Shown here piece after piece: positions 1-12,295 of a stretch of DNA of 64,000 bases (its first letter is position 1; every line of letters begins with the position of its first letter). A model generated the notes under the pieces. The model worked only from the letters and a program-made list of their open reading frames with translations, did not search any database and was not told the origin of the DNA. A program made the position numbers and the translations under genes. The stretch is from positions 645,501 to 709,500 of the forward strand of contig JACSYO010001876.1 of the NCBI GenBank assembly GCA_016806645.1, given 5' to 3'. Source of the DNA: Ophiodon elongatus (taxonomy: Eukaryota > Chordata > Actinopteri > Perciformes > Hexagrammidae).

Positions 1-9
1 CTAGTTCTA

Positions 10-117
10 GGTACCGTAGTTCTCCTACAGGCTTGGCACACTGGAGAAGATTCAGTTGGTTGCAATCTGTAGCTTCACCGCTAGATGTCGCCAGATCCCG
101 CACACTGGCCCTTTAAG
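10..117. repeat. Dispersed fish repeat, end fragment
   Basis: The stretch ending in CACACTGGCCCTTTAA, with TAGATGTCGC shortly before it, matches the terminal part of a repeat I recognise from many percomorph sequences (a block close to TAGATG...ACACACTG.ACCTTTAA). The 5' part lies outside the window or has decayed. No coding content is visible. The assignment rests on recall only. Confidence 0.35.
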
Positions 118-3100
118 AGAAGGTGGATTTCATGAAGAACTACTTTCAACGGAGTGTGTAAGGTTAAATAAACGAGAACATGGTTTTCTGAATGAAATAC
201 AATACATGAAAAACATTTTTAAATCTGTCCTAAAACCAGCCTTTGGTGATCTTTTGCATTTTAATCAGAATGTCAAATCCTGCTTTGGTGTTACTCCTCT
301 TGGTTCAGTCTATATAATAATATACACGTAAGCTGTGTGTGACAGGGAACTCACAGTTAAGATGAAACATCGAAGGGAAGTAACAGTAGAAGAAAAAAAG
401 AGTTAAAACGTAACACTTTTGGAATCATAATGTGCATTTAAGTACCTCATTAAAAGACACTCAGTTATTATTAATTTACACACGTTCGTCTGGTGTTAGG
501 TGTGAACTGTTGAAACCTCCTCCACGCGCGCACACACGATATCAAGACTGAAAACATGAAAGGAAAACATGCACCCTCACCTTTACAGCGGACAGCCAGC
601 GTTCTGTCTCTGGAGAAATCATTCCCTGTCCCTGATGCAAAGAACCAGTCAGGTCAATAACAATGCTGGCTGGGTAAATATCTGCAGAGCTTGATTCTGT
701 ATTTGGGAGAACACTAAATGTTTTGGTCTCTGCACTGCATGCTTTCTTATTTAACTTTTTTTATACATACAGCCAGTGTTACCTTTTTTGGACACATGTA
801 CCTTTACTTAGGTCATTTATGGAGACATAACTTAACCTAATCAATGACCCAAAAATCAACAACTCAACCCAAACGGGGACGCGGCTTCTGTCCCCAATAG
901 TCGTGCCAATGTGTCCCTCAAAGGTAGCCTAGGAACACACACACGGTTGTGTTTCACTTTCACGTTAGAGGACATTACATTGACTTACATTAATTTCCTG
1001 GAGACTTACCTTAACAGTAACCATAAAGCAAGTCTTTACCCCTAAAATGTAATGATTTACATTTTTGGCACTTGCAGTGTGTCCCCAAAATTATGGAGAG
1101 GCCCCTCAATGTGATTGTGTAAACAGATTTATGTCCCCACAACATGAGTAATACACACACACACACCAGTCATCTGAAAGACGAGTTGGGTTAAGCTATA
1201 GTGTGCATTTGTAGATCTTCGGCTCTGGTGTGTGCGTGTGCGTGTGTGTGTGTGCGTGCTTGTGCACAGCAGGGGGCTGTAGCTTGTGGAAGAGAATAAA
1301 GTGGTGCTCAGCAGGAGGTTGTTATCCGGCTTCTTGTCCATCACTTCTTCTTCTTGGTTTCAAACAAATGCTCCATGGTTACCGTCGTTCCTTTTTAATA
1401 TCTGTGTTAAGGATACAGGAAGTCCTAATGCAGCCCCTGTACTGCACGGCATCTGTTACAGCAGAAAAATGTTGTGTTTGTGCAGAGATGCAATGAATAT
1501 ATTGTAAAGTGTATACATATATTAGGGGTGGGTATCTCTCACTCTGAGAAAGTTTGAATTATCTAGATACATGGTTATCATTGCTTCAATATATATCGAT
1601 ATATATCTATATATAGATATATATAGATATATATCTGCTAAGTGTGTTATGACACTGGACATGAACACTGTCTCCTGTGTGAAAGTCCTGTTTGTTTGAC
1701 CCACTCATCCACCATGACTTCCTTCTTACGCAAACTTTTCTCGCTCTTAATGTTACGTCGCCCTGACTTTGGGAGCGCTTGCTCCGAGCGGCATATATTG
1801 TTGCGACGTGAAATTACACGCGAAAATCAAAAAAGATGGATTGACAACACACAAAATGACGTAAGAAAGTGGCGCATTACTCATATACGCCATTTGTTGA
1901 CAACGTTGGTTATTCTTGCTACACCTGGATGCTGATTTTGGCACTGGATGGAAACGCACATTCATTAGCACATTTCTTTGCTCAATTTTCTTGAATGTCT
2001 GCACCAAGTTTGGATTAAAATATTCACGTTTTCTTAGTATGTTTGGTGGCTTGGCGTTCTCAAACAGCAAAAAGTTATTTTTAAATTGCTGGTAAATGAG
2101 TTGTTTTACTCCTCAAGTCTCCTCACTGTGCTTTGATCAGCACTATTTAACCTTCCATTGGTGCTTCCTGCAGTTCAGAGCACCTTTGTCAGGCTTGTTT
2201 TGGAGGTAAAGACTTGGCAGAGATTGAGCGTGGGCGACTGAGATTGTTGAAAGCACACAACTGTGGATTTAATTAATTAAATTATGAAAAGATAGACAAT
2301 ACGGTAGAAGGATGGATAAGAGTGAAATATTGAGGTCCAGTAATATGGGCATATTTACATACTGATGACTGATTACAGCTTTGATGACAGGAAGTCTAAA
2401 GGATATTGAGTTTCCTGGGCTGATCCATAGGATCGTTACGAGGGCCAATCAGGGCCTCTTTTGATTGATCAGCGTTGGTCATATGATAAATTATATCACC
2501 ATTTGATGCATTTGTTATCAGGGTATGCTTAGTTTAATTCATGAAACTCCAGGGACTCCAGCTTTTAAAGATTACCATTTGTAGTTAGTGGAACCGTTTC
2601 CTTACACACCTAATGCTGATGCATGCTGTGAGCAAAGCTGCTTTGTGTGAAGAAAAAAAAAGAAAAGGCCTTTGTCCCTATTTCAGCCCCACTTCTCAGC
2701 ACCACGAATCAGAAGTACTAGTGCATAAAGCGTATTATTGTCACCGGTCTAACTTTCCCTAAATACAGTACCACACTTCTCTCTACAGATACTCTACATC
2801 AAATATACTACAAACACATAAATGATACCACACTTTTTATCGATAGAATGCAGGGGTTGCGTTTCAATTGTTTTAAATGAATTACCGTGTTTGCTGGAAT
2901 TAGTTCAAACTTGATTTTGTAAGCGGAGGTTGTTTGCCATCTTTTCAGAAAGTAATAACACGTTATAAGAAAGGTTTCATGTTAGGAAATAAAATGGAGT
3001 GAGGCCGGACCATTTTTCTCAGATAACACATTTTTTAGGGCCTTTATTACAAAAGGAAATTTAGAGCAGTTATTCAGTGAACCGGAATTAATCAGTGGGC

Positions 3101-3290
3101 TTTAATGGGAACATAACGTTCTTGGATGCTTATGAATCTTAAAAGTTATCCTTACTGTTAGTCAATGGTGGGATGAATGTGTAATTGATCCCTGGAAATA
3201 ACATTGCAGCTTAATACTTGTTCTTTTGCTGGTCATTTGCATTTTTGTTCTGCTGCTGTATTTGTTGCGTGGTGCACCTCCAGCAACAAA
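118..3290. other. Intergenic, no gene seen
   Basis: AT-rich DNA with only short reading frames and no recognisable protein family. It includes an AC run near 1,152-1,166, the GT microsatellite listed separately, and an AT/TATC low-complexity patch at about 1,590-1,640. A weak CTCF-like match (CAGCAGGGGGCTG) lies near 1,267. Nothing else is supportable. Confidence 0.6.
1228..1262 (+). repeat. Interrupted GT microsatellite
   Basis: A run of TG/GTGTGCG units of about 35 bases, interrupted by C. The frames crossing it on both strands are low-complexity artefacts. Confidence 0.85.
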
Positions 3291-3294
3291 CCGT

Positions 3295-3565
3295 TCTTAT
3301 TCCGAACCTCAACAAACACTGACACATGGTCAGTGGCCCACAGAACTTGGACCCCGGAGGCCGCTGTTGGTGCCCCGTGTGAACCCAAGTCAACATTGAC
3401 TTATTGTACCGTAGTTTTGTCACGTAACTTAAGTACTTCACTAACGCCATGTACATAAGTTACACAACAAACGCTACTTCATACAACCCAAACCATAATC
3501 TTTTCCTAAACCTCACAAAGTAGTTATGTTGCCTTAACCTAATCTAACCAAGTAAACCTACATTT
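3295..3565. repeat. Dispersed repeat family A, copy 1
   Basis: Contains GGTCAGTGGCCC, then a block with ACGTAACTTAAGTACTTCA, then CTTTTCCTAAACCT...AGTAGTTATGTTGCC. The last block recurs at about 6,760 and 26,790 and, reversed, at about 12,170-12,290. The four copies overlap in different parts, as expected for diverged copies of one short element. A related GGTCGGTGGCCCC block is at about 29,190. Confidence 0.5.
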
Positions 3566-4844
3566 TCTTTAAAAGACCAGTCCCTTTAGAGATTTCCCCT
3601 AATTTTCCCCCAAATTGATACACAAAATACTATATGGAACATCTGCATGTAGTATTCCTGTAAATGGTTGCCCAATTATTGTAGGTGTGGCCCAATGTCT
3701 TGTCTATAAATGTTTCTTTGTATAAGATGTCGAATCCTTGAATGATGACAGCATTTTCATATATTTGTGTGTGTTGTATATGCGTGTGTATTTCATTTCA
3801 AAATTGTAATCCTACCAATAATCCCCATTTTTACTAAACATATCAGTAACCTGATGACGATTTTTTCTGTAACGGTATACAGTTACCTTTTTTAGTATCC
3901 TTATTACGTAATATTGTTCCATGTATTCCATTACTCCCCCAAGCCTGGTAGTTGTGTGCCATGTATGTAGTTAGGCAGGAAGCATGGGTGTGGAGGTTGG
4001 GATTGTGAGTGGACACTTAGCCAGTCCAACATTAAGACGACCAAATCATGTTTGCATTAATAAAACTAAAAAAACGTTGTCAAAAAAAAACTCTGCCTTA
4101 ATCATCCAACATTGAAGTTATTTTCAATATGGCACGGTTGTATAGATTTTTTTTTAATTAATTTTTTCCCTGTCAGCTTGTTTCTGCCTCTAACTCAATC
4201 AATTCTACTTTAGCTGTCAACAGCACTTTCTAATCATCCAAGGTTATAACACTAATAATACAGCACATCTTTTTAGATGGACCATTCATTTACATTCAGT
4301 TAGCTTCAGCAATAATTCTAATCAATTAATTTTAGTTGGTGAAAGCAACTAGTCTCTAATTCAGTACAGCTGCATGTGTGTGTCTCTACAAGTACTGTCC
4401 ATAATGATAAACATTATTTTCTGCCAGTCTTTTTCCATTGCCACACAACACATTACGTAACTAAACACTTTCCACTGGGCTTGAGTGCTCAACCTAATTT
4501 ACCAGAACTCTCAGAAAAGCCAAGTGGCTGTTAAGTTGACAGTTGGTGTACAGAGGAGGAGGAGGAGGAGGAAACAGAGGCATTTTGATTGGAAACTACT
4601 CAAAAATGTTTTTGACATGTTCAACTTTTGGTTCAGGTTGTTGGAGTCTTCCTGTTTCTCACTGTGGCATCTTAACACCACTTTCTGCTCCTCCACTCAA
4701 GGTCCATTGGACTGTATTGTTCATACTTAAGAGCCCATATTGATTAGCTTTCATTTAAACAGGGACAAACACTTGACTAAAATTAGACAATGTGAAGAAG
4801 TGTCCATGGTAACAACATAATAGATATTTCATTCATGTTCCCAA
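3566..4844. other. Intergenic, no gene seen
   Basis: AT-rich sequence with homopolymer runs and a short AGG trinucleotide run at about 4,553-4,572. The overlapping short frames are explained by this purine run. No gene or recognised element. Confidence 0.6.
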
Positions 4845-5035
4845 AAGGATGAATCTGAAAAAGTTTGGTGATCCCTTGACTCTTCCTCCAATACCATCAC
4901 ACGGCTGATATTTTTTTATTTTAAAACGAAATGTTTCAACATCTTTTGGATGGATTGCCATCATTGCCTTGGCACAGACACTCTTTGGTGAAGTATCCTC
5001 TATGGCACCACCATCAAGGTCCTTTTTGATTGGGT
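4845..5035 (+). repeat. Dispersed repeat family B, 5' part
   Basis: The blocks TTTGGTGATCCCTTGACT and TGGATGGATTGCCAT, followed by a GGCACAGACA...TTTGGTGA block, match a very common percomorph repeat. Another part of what I believe is the same repeat lies at about 9,195-9,490. The copy is diverged and has no coding potential. Confidence 0.5.
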
Positions 5036-6744
5036 TTTTGGTTCAATGCGTGAAATGAGGTCTGTGGTTAACAAAAGCTTCAGAGAGTTGAACATTTTGT
5101 TCTACGATATAAAATGTCAGTAAATACCCGTCGTGAATTTTACATGTCTTTAAAAAGGCGGTTGCCATCAAGTGACTAAATGAGACTCCTAAACATAATC
5201 ATGCCGACTAGTCCGCCTTTTGCTTAGTGTTGGTGAGGTGAAGTCATGTGAGCCCCCAACGAAAGCTTATTACTTCTGTTTCAAAAATCAAAGGGGTGCT
5301 TTTTGTGGCATTTGTGAAGTTTATCTTTCTGAACAAAATGTGTAAATATCATAAATGTTTGCCACACAGCTTATTTTGTGCAATAATACAAAGGAAAAAT
5401 GGCATTTTTTCCTTTTTGTTGAGAGAACCAGTCTGATGCTAACTTTCAGGTTTGGCCTACAAACATACGTCATACTCTACAGATCCCATAGACAAGTCCC
5501 AGATAAAAGAGACCCCTACCTTTTTTTTAAAATTCCAAAGATTCCTTAAAATCGACCCGTTAAGGTTAGCATTCGTCTGAAAGTCTAGCCTTTACAGAGC
5601 TGTAGACTCTCTTCTGTTGATACAAGGTTTGGACACTGTAAGACTGTTCCATCGCAGGGCCCCTGTCCTATGTGGACACTAAAAGAAATTTACATTTTCA
5701 GTGATGATAACAGTACGAATTCAGCCTATCAAAGAGAGTGAGTTTGAAATGTTCCCCCTCTGAGCCCCCAGGTATGCACACCGCCTTTCACCTCGAAATA
5801 TTTGAGTAATACTGTGCAAAGCATAGAAGATTGTTTGTCTCGATGTGAGGCTTGAAGTGCCCCCACTTGACACTGAATTATATCCTGAATTACATCAGTA
5901 TGAGGATGCACTGCGTATGATTTCTTAGAGCCGAGCAGGAGGAGTGTTTCCCCGTTGTTTCCACGGGGGGATTAGTTGCCAGGAGTTGCATTTTCATGTG
6001 AGAAGTCTCTCCTCTCTGCTTTGAATCAGCTACTCAAACCACTCAGTGCCCTGTGGGGATTTACTCCGGCGAGCACCAACACTCTGGGGAAGCAGCACTT
6101 CTGGGCTTTTCTCTGTTTGGTCCAGACACAGCTAAGATTCTGAAAATTGGAATTCTTCGAGATCCTTTTTGTCTAAACGGGGGAAAACGTCTTCCAAAGG
6201 TTGGTGAGGTGGTTGATTACCAGTGGGAGGTTTAGTTTTCCAGGTGTTAAGATTCCCAGACTATAAAAAAATGCTCCAAATCTAAGCTCCTTTCATCAAC
6301 TTGTAGAACTCTAAAAAGGTGCTATTAAAGTCAAACAACGTTATCTTCTTTGTACAATCATGCAGTCAGGGCCAAAACCTAATTAGGCTTCATCATCATG
6401 GAATAAAAAGGAGAGGCAAAAGTGAAAGTTTCTATTCTCTCTCTCGCCTCCTACTGCGGTCTCAAGGTCAACCTTTAATGAACAAATGAGGAATGCATGT
6501 CCTTAATTGAAAGAGTTTGCTTTGGTTTTCTTATTAGGACAAGGCTGATGTTTTGTATGTTTTGTAACCACAAACGCATTGATTGCCATCATTGATTGGA
6601 CCATTAGCACCGTTATAAATAGATGATAATAAAAAAGGTGTGGCCACAGGGAGATTAAAAGTTACCACTAGATCAAAGGAGCTATATCCATCACTTTTGC
6701 TCACGTTTTCTTTATTTGTTAAATTAGAAATATCTTCATTAACT
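5036..6744. other. Intergenic, no gene seen
   Basis: Unique-looking sequence with no protein family recognised on either strand, no tRNA-like fold and no long repeat. Short frames here show no conserved-domain signature. Confidence 0.55.
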
Positions 6745-6960
6745 GATTTTAACAACGATCTTTTCCTAAACCTAACTAAGTAGTTTTGTTGCCTAAGTAT
6801 TTCACAATCTTTTGCTTCACTAGTATTATATGCATGTAATGAGCGGCAATGAAGACGTGTTGCTGGCTTTAGTAGGAAATCACACAAAAGAATGGGGAGT
6901 AACTTTTCATAAGATATCACACAAACCATTGTATGAGGATACGTTGATTTATTGAAAGCC
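6745..6960 (+). repeat. Dispersed repeat family A, copy 2
   Basis: Shares CTTTTCCTAAACCTAACTAA and a later block, GAGTAACTTTTCATAAG...ATCA, ACCATT.TATGAGGATA, with the copy at about 26,780-26,970. The reverse-strand 142-codon frame crossing it is a by-product of the repeat and has no recognisable family. Confidence 0.55.
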
Positions 6961-7029
6961 AATTAGCTGTCAGCAGTACGACAGCTTTCCTGCCTAGGGG
7001 CCACAGAAACGGTAAGAAAACTTTTTTTT

Positions 7030-7225
7030 TAGCTTTGAACAGACCTGGGGCTCACTGTATTCCCGTTTTCCAGTCCTAATGCTAAGCTAAGCTAAGCTAA
7101 CCAGCTGCTGGCTGTGGCCGGATATTTACTGAACTGATATGAGAGTGGTATTGATCTTCTCATCTTCCTCTCGACGAGGAAGAAAATAAGCTATTTTGAA
7201 TATTGAACTATTCCTTATGAAAGTA
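7030..7225 (+). repeat. Dispersed fish repeat C (GCTAAGCTAAGCTAA type)
   Basis: The block TAATGCTAAGCTAAGCTAA, then GCTGCTGGCTGT, GATATGAGAGTGGTATTGAT and a tail GAACTATTCCTT, matches a repeat that I recall as frequent in percomorph UTRs and introns. The order of blocks is preserved. No terminal repeats are obvious. Confidence 0.5.
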
Positions 7226-8117
7226 ATATTACGTGGCAATTTATGAGATTAGCATGGTAAGTTATTCCAGTGAACGTCTGGCCTATTGTATATATTTCCC
7301 TTTTGAAGGTGTTAATAAGCACCCGAGCATGTTATCAGGTCATTGATAATCCACTAATTAACCTTTGCCCTCATGGTTTAACCCTCAATTACACATGAGT
7401 TTATAACCAAAATTGTGAACGCACACTGGTGTCATGGATATACAGTAGGTCCTGTGCTGGGGAAGAGGTTTTTTTAATTTCAAAGAACAGTGTGAGCACA
7501 CGTGTGATAAAAATGAGCGATGAGAGTACCCGGGCAGCAGAGGTACAGCGGTTAGAGCATGAAGCCAGAGCGATGATTGAGCTGTGAACAGTGTTCATTC
7601 TGCTCTCGTGATCCAGGTCCCTTCTCTCATTACTGAATCAAAAATGAAACCGCATCCCGAAATGAACCTCCCAGGTGACCTCGAGCCGCCCACCGCTTCC
7701 CACCTCAATTTGTGTTTATCGGCATTTGCGCCTAAGCCCGTCCAGAGGTGGAGCCGCACTACATCAAGATGGCACGCAGGGGCACCGCACCTAACACTGT
7801 GGAGTACAGAAGGGGGGGGGGGGTAAAACACAGAGAGAGAGAGAGAGAGAGAGAGGTGGAAGGTGAACTCGCAGAGTATGAATATTGAATCCTTAATGTA
7901 ATTTCCTTCATGTGCGTACACACTGAAAGAGAGATATCAGTGGCAGAAGAGATTCCCGAGGGGCACAGCTGCCTCCACTACTCCAGCGTGGCCCCTGCAC
8001 CTTACTGAATGAACTGATGCTGCTGTGAGTAATTACTACTGGTTTTACTGTGCAGTCTGAACCTTTCGTTTGCAGTTAAAGATTGAATCTTTAATGCATA
8101 CGCCTTTCGAGTCGAAC
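7226..8117. other. Intergenic with simple repeats
   Basis: No gene seen. Holds a run of 12 G at 7,812-7,823 and a GA microsatellite at 7,832-7,855, together a likely replication or sequencing trouble spot. Both short frames crossing 7,580-7,920 end in or run through these tracts. Confidence 0.6.
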
Positions 8118-8120
8118 ATT

Positions 8121-8236
8121 GGGCTCGTTCGAGATGAGCACAATGCATGCAGGTTAGATTTGTGTCCGACTTGATCCCGACTTGCTCTGACAGGCGAGGC
8201 GCAGTTCGTCATCATTCATTCATCTCGAACGAGCCT
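8121..8236. mobile_element. 116-bp MITE with terminal inverted repeats
   Basis: The left end GGGCTCGTTCGAGATGA and the right end TCATCTCGAACGAGCCT are inverted copies, matching at 16 of the 17 outer bases. The element is flanked on both sides by ATT (8,118-8,120 and 8,237-8,239), consistent with a 3-bp target duplication. This size, the inverted ends and 3-bp duplications fit a non-autonomous PIF/Harbinger-like MITE, though the superfamily is inferred. No coding capacity. Confidence 0.65.
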
Positions 8237-8244
8237 ATTCCCTT

Positions 8245-8757
8245 GAGGATTTCTTACCAGGTCTCCAGTGGAGGCAGCAGGCTCCAACCTCCGGTTCCAC
8301 CGATTGAAGCCGATGCGGAAGTGTCTTAAAATGTGTATTCTCTCTACTTGCCATCAGGGTCCATCGGTTGCAAAAATAAGTCAGATTGTATAGAAGTCTA
8401 TGAGAAAATGACTCTACTTCTCTCTTGATTTATTCCCTCAGTAAACATTGTAAACATGAGTTTATGGTTTCAATCTCTAGTTTCAAGTCTTCTTCAATAC
8501 AGCATGATGTTCATTTAGTAAATTATGGCCCATTTAGAGTCAAATAGACCATTAAGCAGGGTATGATTTAGGGCGGGCTTACTGTGATTGACAAGTCGCT
8601 GATACGGCGTCTCTGCATTCCAAACTTCAGTTCGTTGATTGTGAAAAACCATGGCAAAGACCGTAATCCAAGATGACGACATTTCGCCAAACGGGTGAAA
8701 GTGAAAATGTGTGACGTCATGATGACTATGTCCAGTTTTTATATACAGTCTATAGTA
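8245..8757 (+). repeat. Dispersed fish repeat D (TATATACAGTCTATAG end)
   Basis: A long match in block order to a common percomorph repeat: CCGATTGAAGCCGATGCGGA, AGAAGTCTATGAGAAAATGA, TCTTCAATACAGCATGATGT, GTCAAATAGACCAT, CCAAGATG.CGAC and a terminal TATATACAGTCTATAG. It starts just after the 8.12-kb MITE and ends at a clear block boundary. Identification is from recall and the exact class is unknown to me. Confidence 0.55.
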
Positions 8758-9194
8758 GGCAGGGACGCGATTTGTGACCAGCTGTGTCAGCGATGCTTAT
8801 CTACAGTAGCAGACATGCCAAAAAGGAGGTTTTGAGTACTTTGTCAGATTGATTTTTACATGTCTGTGGACAAATATTGTGACTGTTGTAGTGTTGCAAT
8901 GGGTTCATCCATGACTAGCAAACTGCCTCATGAACGACTCTTTTGGTTCTGTATTTTTTGGGGGATTCAAGACGAAACTGACGGATGGGGTTCGCAGTCA
9001 CAAATGTCTCTCGGACAGCATTATAGATTTATCAATACACAGCAAAGTTAGGCTTCGGATATGTCAGAGCCGTGGTCGGAGTTCTAAGGATGGCGATGAC
9101 GGTCTGTCCACCACCTTTTGCCCAAAGCCATATGTCTCAACACATATTGAATCAATTGCCCTGGCATTTTGCCTCAGGACAAGTTGTAAGAATG
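8758..9194. other. Intergenic, no gene seen
   Basis: Two short overlapping forward frames exist, but neither resembles a protein family or carries splice-like borders. Nothing else noted. Confidence 0.5.
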
Positions 9195-9490
9195 TTAGTG
9201 AACTTTTCATTTAGCGCCATTATTAAGTCAGCATTTTAATTTGTCCATTACTTGCAAAACATTCTCATCAACATCAGCTATACTTTGTGTGTTGTGCTAA
9301 CTAATGAAAGTTATCATGCTACTTTGCTAAACGGAAAAGGTGAACATGGTTAATGTTAATCTAGCTCAACATCAGCATGGCAGCATTGTCATTGTGAGCG
9401 CGGTAGCACGCTACATCTTGCATCTAGCTCAACAGCTGTGCTTAAGTGCAGCCTCACAGATCTGCGAGCATCGCCGTATAGACTCTCCAC
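9195..9490 (+). repeat. Dispersed repeat family B, main body
   Basis: The blocks AACTTTTCATTTAGCGCCAT, TTTGTCCATTACTTGCAAAA, GGTGAACATGGT.AA, CATTGTCATTGTGAGC and CAGCCTCACAGATCTGCGAGC are in the order I remember from one of the most abundant percomorph repeats. A 75-codon forward frame starting inside it is not a gene. Confidence 0.6.
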
Positions 9491-11067
9491 TATTCATGAA
9501 CCTGAATTTACCAATGTGCCATTACTGCGATTGTTATGTCCATCCATTTGAATTTAGCTTAAAATAAGGGAAGATAATTTGTATGCTAAACAAGAATGGT
9601 CCAAGGTAACTTCCTGGTCTATTATTTTGAATGATTGAAGCAGCAAGCACACACTTTACCTGCAGAGTATAATGCAATCCAATGCAATGGCCTTGCAACA
9701 TCATTGTTACTATGTCTTATCACGTATTAGGTTTAGTGTCGTTGTCATTGTCTTAGAGGGATGCTTATTCAACTCTGTAGCAATTTTATGTTTCGGAATG
9801 AGAAACGTTTGGTAATATTCTGCAATCCATAAACGGGGACTCACTGGAGATGCATGACGCGTATGAGAGTCGGTACGTTTAGCTTCATCGTCAGCTCAGT
9901 TTGTTTACAGGCCGACCAACCGGTGCACCTGCTGTTCATTGCTGAAATGCTCCATGGGAGTGCACTAATGATGAAATGATTTACGCCTTGCCAGAGTTAA
10001 ACACCACCCGACAACATTCTTGAGATATACTCGCTTTTTTCGTCTCAAACTTACCCCTCCACCAGACACAGATCGATTGCTACCCTTCAAGCATTTCTCT
10101 GTGCATTTATTGACTTGACTTGAAGGGTATACATTAGGCTAGAGCGGCGAGGTAGCAGCAACTTTTCTGCTCAGCACAAATAACTCCAAACTAGATATTT
10201 AGCCTCAAAGTACATTTTTGCATATGGTTTCAAAGCTCAAATTGGATGGTAAAGAGAAACTGCTGCCTCTGGAGCAATCAGTTTTGAATAAACAATGAAA
10301 CTTTATGTTAAAAGTTGCGGTCAGGTTTAATATGGCTGTGACTTTTTCCCTATATACTACTTCCCCAAAGTTTTTATTCTGGATATCTGGCAGACAATTA
10401 ATTGTCTTCAATAATGTTACCCGTACAGGAATGCACACTGTGGAACACAGATGTATTTTTGATCTTCTTAGCAAGCTCTCAGAAATGTGTTCACACAAAC
10501 ACGCACACTTGTCTGAAAACCCCTCCGATGCCTCAGATGTTCTCCGCCGCAGGGTTTGTGTGGGTATTTGTGGACTGCGAGGTGATAATTACAATTTACA
10601 CTCGGTGGGCTGCTGCAGAGATGCAAAGACCAGTAGGAGGCGTGGTAGCAAACAAAATGCAAGTTGAGATAACCACAGGGTTTGTACGGAGGTCTGGGAG
10701 AGTCAGAAGTGCACGGGAAAAGTCTTTCCACAAAAACATGAATTGCTACAGACTGTAAAAAGACAAACAACGAGACAACTGTTTGAATGTGAAAGAATAT
10801 GTTTGCCACGGTTTGTTTCACCGCCTTACCTTGTTGTCAGACAGCACTTCACAACTCAGATATCCATGTTCATGCTAGGGTTGCCAACGACAATAATGAA
10901 CCCAGTGTTTTCTCAAGTAACTCCTCTGATGATTTTATTCAGACAAATCAATTTGACAGTTCCACTTGATCTTATTTCTCCAAGAGTTTAGTTTGTTGTG
11001 TCAGATAATTCATTTAGGCAAATCTCTAGCTTACATTCATTGCATTATATTCAAACATATGCACAGC
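9491..11067. other. Intergenic, no gene seen
   Basis: Several overlapping 97-120 codon frames lie at 10,205-10,821 on both strands. None has a recognisable domain, and their mutual overlap argues that they are chance frames. No RNA gene or transposon ends found. Confidence 0.5.
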
Positions 11068-11104
11068 ATATATATATATATATACATACGTATATATATA
11101 TACA

Positions 11105-11148
<44 letters not shown>

Positions 11149-11180
11149 TACATACACATACACATATATACACACACATA
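11068..11180. repeat. TA/CA low-complexity microsatellite
   Basis: Alternating (TA)n and (CA)n/(TG)n runs for about 110 bases. The frames crossing it translate to Tyr-Ile repeats and are artefacts. Confidence 0.9.
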
Positions 11181-11264
11181 TTTATTGTGTGTGCAAATAT
11201 ATGGATACACCATATATCAATTGCAAAGAATTCAGTCAAAAGTAAAAAGACAGCGCTCTAGTTA

Positions 11265-11699
11265 AAATGTTTTATTAAACTCAAATATTAAGTTATAAGT
11301 CTTAACTTCGCCCTCAGTCAAACTTTAATGTCACCTGGGAACAAATAATAAACTCTGAGACCACATATTGCTCGTTAAACCAAATTATATCTCTTGTTTA
11401 ACCGCTACGGCGACATCAGAGCCAGCGGATCATTTCAACAAGTCCTGCAGAGTTCAGGCTGTTTTCGGCAGGCACCATGAGCGCTGACCGCCCCCTGCTG
11501 GCGAGGCTTCACGGTCCCGCTAGCAGGACCTCACATCTCCGAAATCGTCGGAGTATATTTATAAGTAGGCTGAATCTTGACAAACTTTTAAATGCACACC
11601 GCATTAAACAAGATTTAATGTTTAAACAACTAACTTCTCGCCTAAAACAATCTTAAAATAACATTCTGTGACTCAACAACAGTAGTATTTAGAAAGTTT
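11265..11699. other. Probable repeat-derived, unassigned
   Basis: AT-rich DNA with a short GC-rich island at about 11,400-11,530 that contains the CTCF-like site listed separately. The segment abuts transposon-like DNA at 11,700, but I see no clear ends. No gene. Confidence 0.35.
11488..11502 (-). promoter_or_regulatory. Candidate CTCF-binding motif
   Basis: The reverse strand reads GCCAGCAGGGGGCGG, which fits the vertebrate CTCF core consensus (CCASYAGRKGGCRS) at every position. It points left. A second equally good match at 14,651 points right, so the two are divergent. Motif match only; occupancy is unknown. Confidence 0.5.
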
Positions 11700-11935
11700 C
11701 AACTTTCAGTTGAAGTTTTCTCCTCCGCCATTGTTCCCCGTTGCTGGTGCGAAATGCATTCTGGGATATTTCGCTGTCCCAAGTACTGACAAGTCACCTC
11801 CAATGCATCCCCGGTAAAATGGGCGGATCAAGTCGCTCTTGGCTCGATGCGGACTTTTGAATTGAACCAGAACTTGGGATACTTGAGAATACAAGTCCAC
11901 ACAAGAACGCATATTGAGAAACGGCCTAAATACAC
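11700..11935 (-). repeat. Probable DNA-transposon fragment next to LTR remnant
   Basis: On the reverse strand this starts CCGTTTCTCAATATGCG directly after the LTR remnant and runs to about AACTTCAACTGAAAG. It contains CCCAGAATGCATTTCG, a block I associate with fish hAT-like MITEs. The 127-codon reverse frame covering this region and the LTR remnant has no recognisable family. Confidence 0.35.
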
Positions 11936-12108
11936 GGGGTAAGGCAGGCAACGAGGCACAGGTGGGAACAGTCAGGGCGGGGCTTGCAATCACACAGGAG
12001 GAGAACACATGAGGAGGGAGGTGCCTGAAACGAGAGACAAGGTGAGTGACAGAAAACACAGACAACCTGACAGTGACAACAAACCACACAGAAGGGCTGG
12101 ACGTTACA
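11936..12108 (-). mobile_element. Ty3/gypsy-type LTR, 5' fragment
   Basis: The reverse strand begins TGTAACGTCCAGCCCTTCTG and matches, block by block, the first part of the complete solo LTR at 39,879-40,672: GTCACTGTCAGGTTGTCTGT, CTCGTTTCAGGCACCT and CCGTGTATTTAG. Homology stops at TATTTAG, where unrelated DNA begins. The rest of the LTR is not seen nearby. Confidence 0.6.
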
Positions 12109-12159
12109 AGATCGTGAAATGATTGTTCAGAAATAATTGTTTGAAAAGATGGTGAAATA

Positions 12160-12295
12160 CTAAGTTAGGTCTAGGCAACAAAACTACTTGGTTAGGTTTC
12201 GGATCACATGACTACAGTTTTAGTTTGCATGATTGCACAACCAATTACTTAAGTCTGAGCATTACTTAAGTACGGAAGTTACGTGGCAAATAATT
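12160..12295 (-). repeat. Dispersed repeat family A, copy 3
   Basis: Reverse orientation of the family A blocks: GCCACGTAACTTCCGTACTT and AACCAAGTAGTTTTGTTGCC on the minus strand. Diverged; no coding content. Confidence 0.5.

Noticed and set aside
10205..10821. Cluster of 97-120 codon frames on both strands
   Set aside because: Mutually overlapping, low similarity to any family, and without start or splice context; chance frames.
11051..11265. Frames encoding Tyr-Ile-His repeats
   Set aside because: Direct translation of a TA/CA microsatellite.
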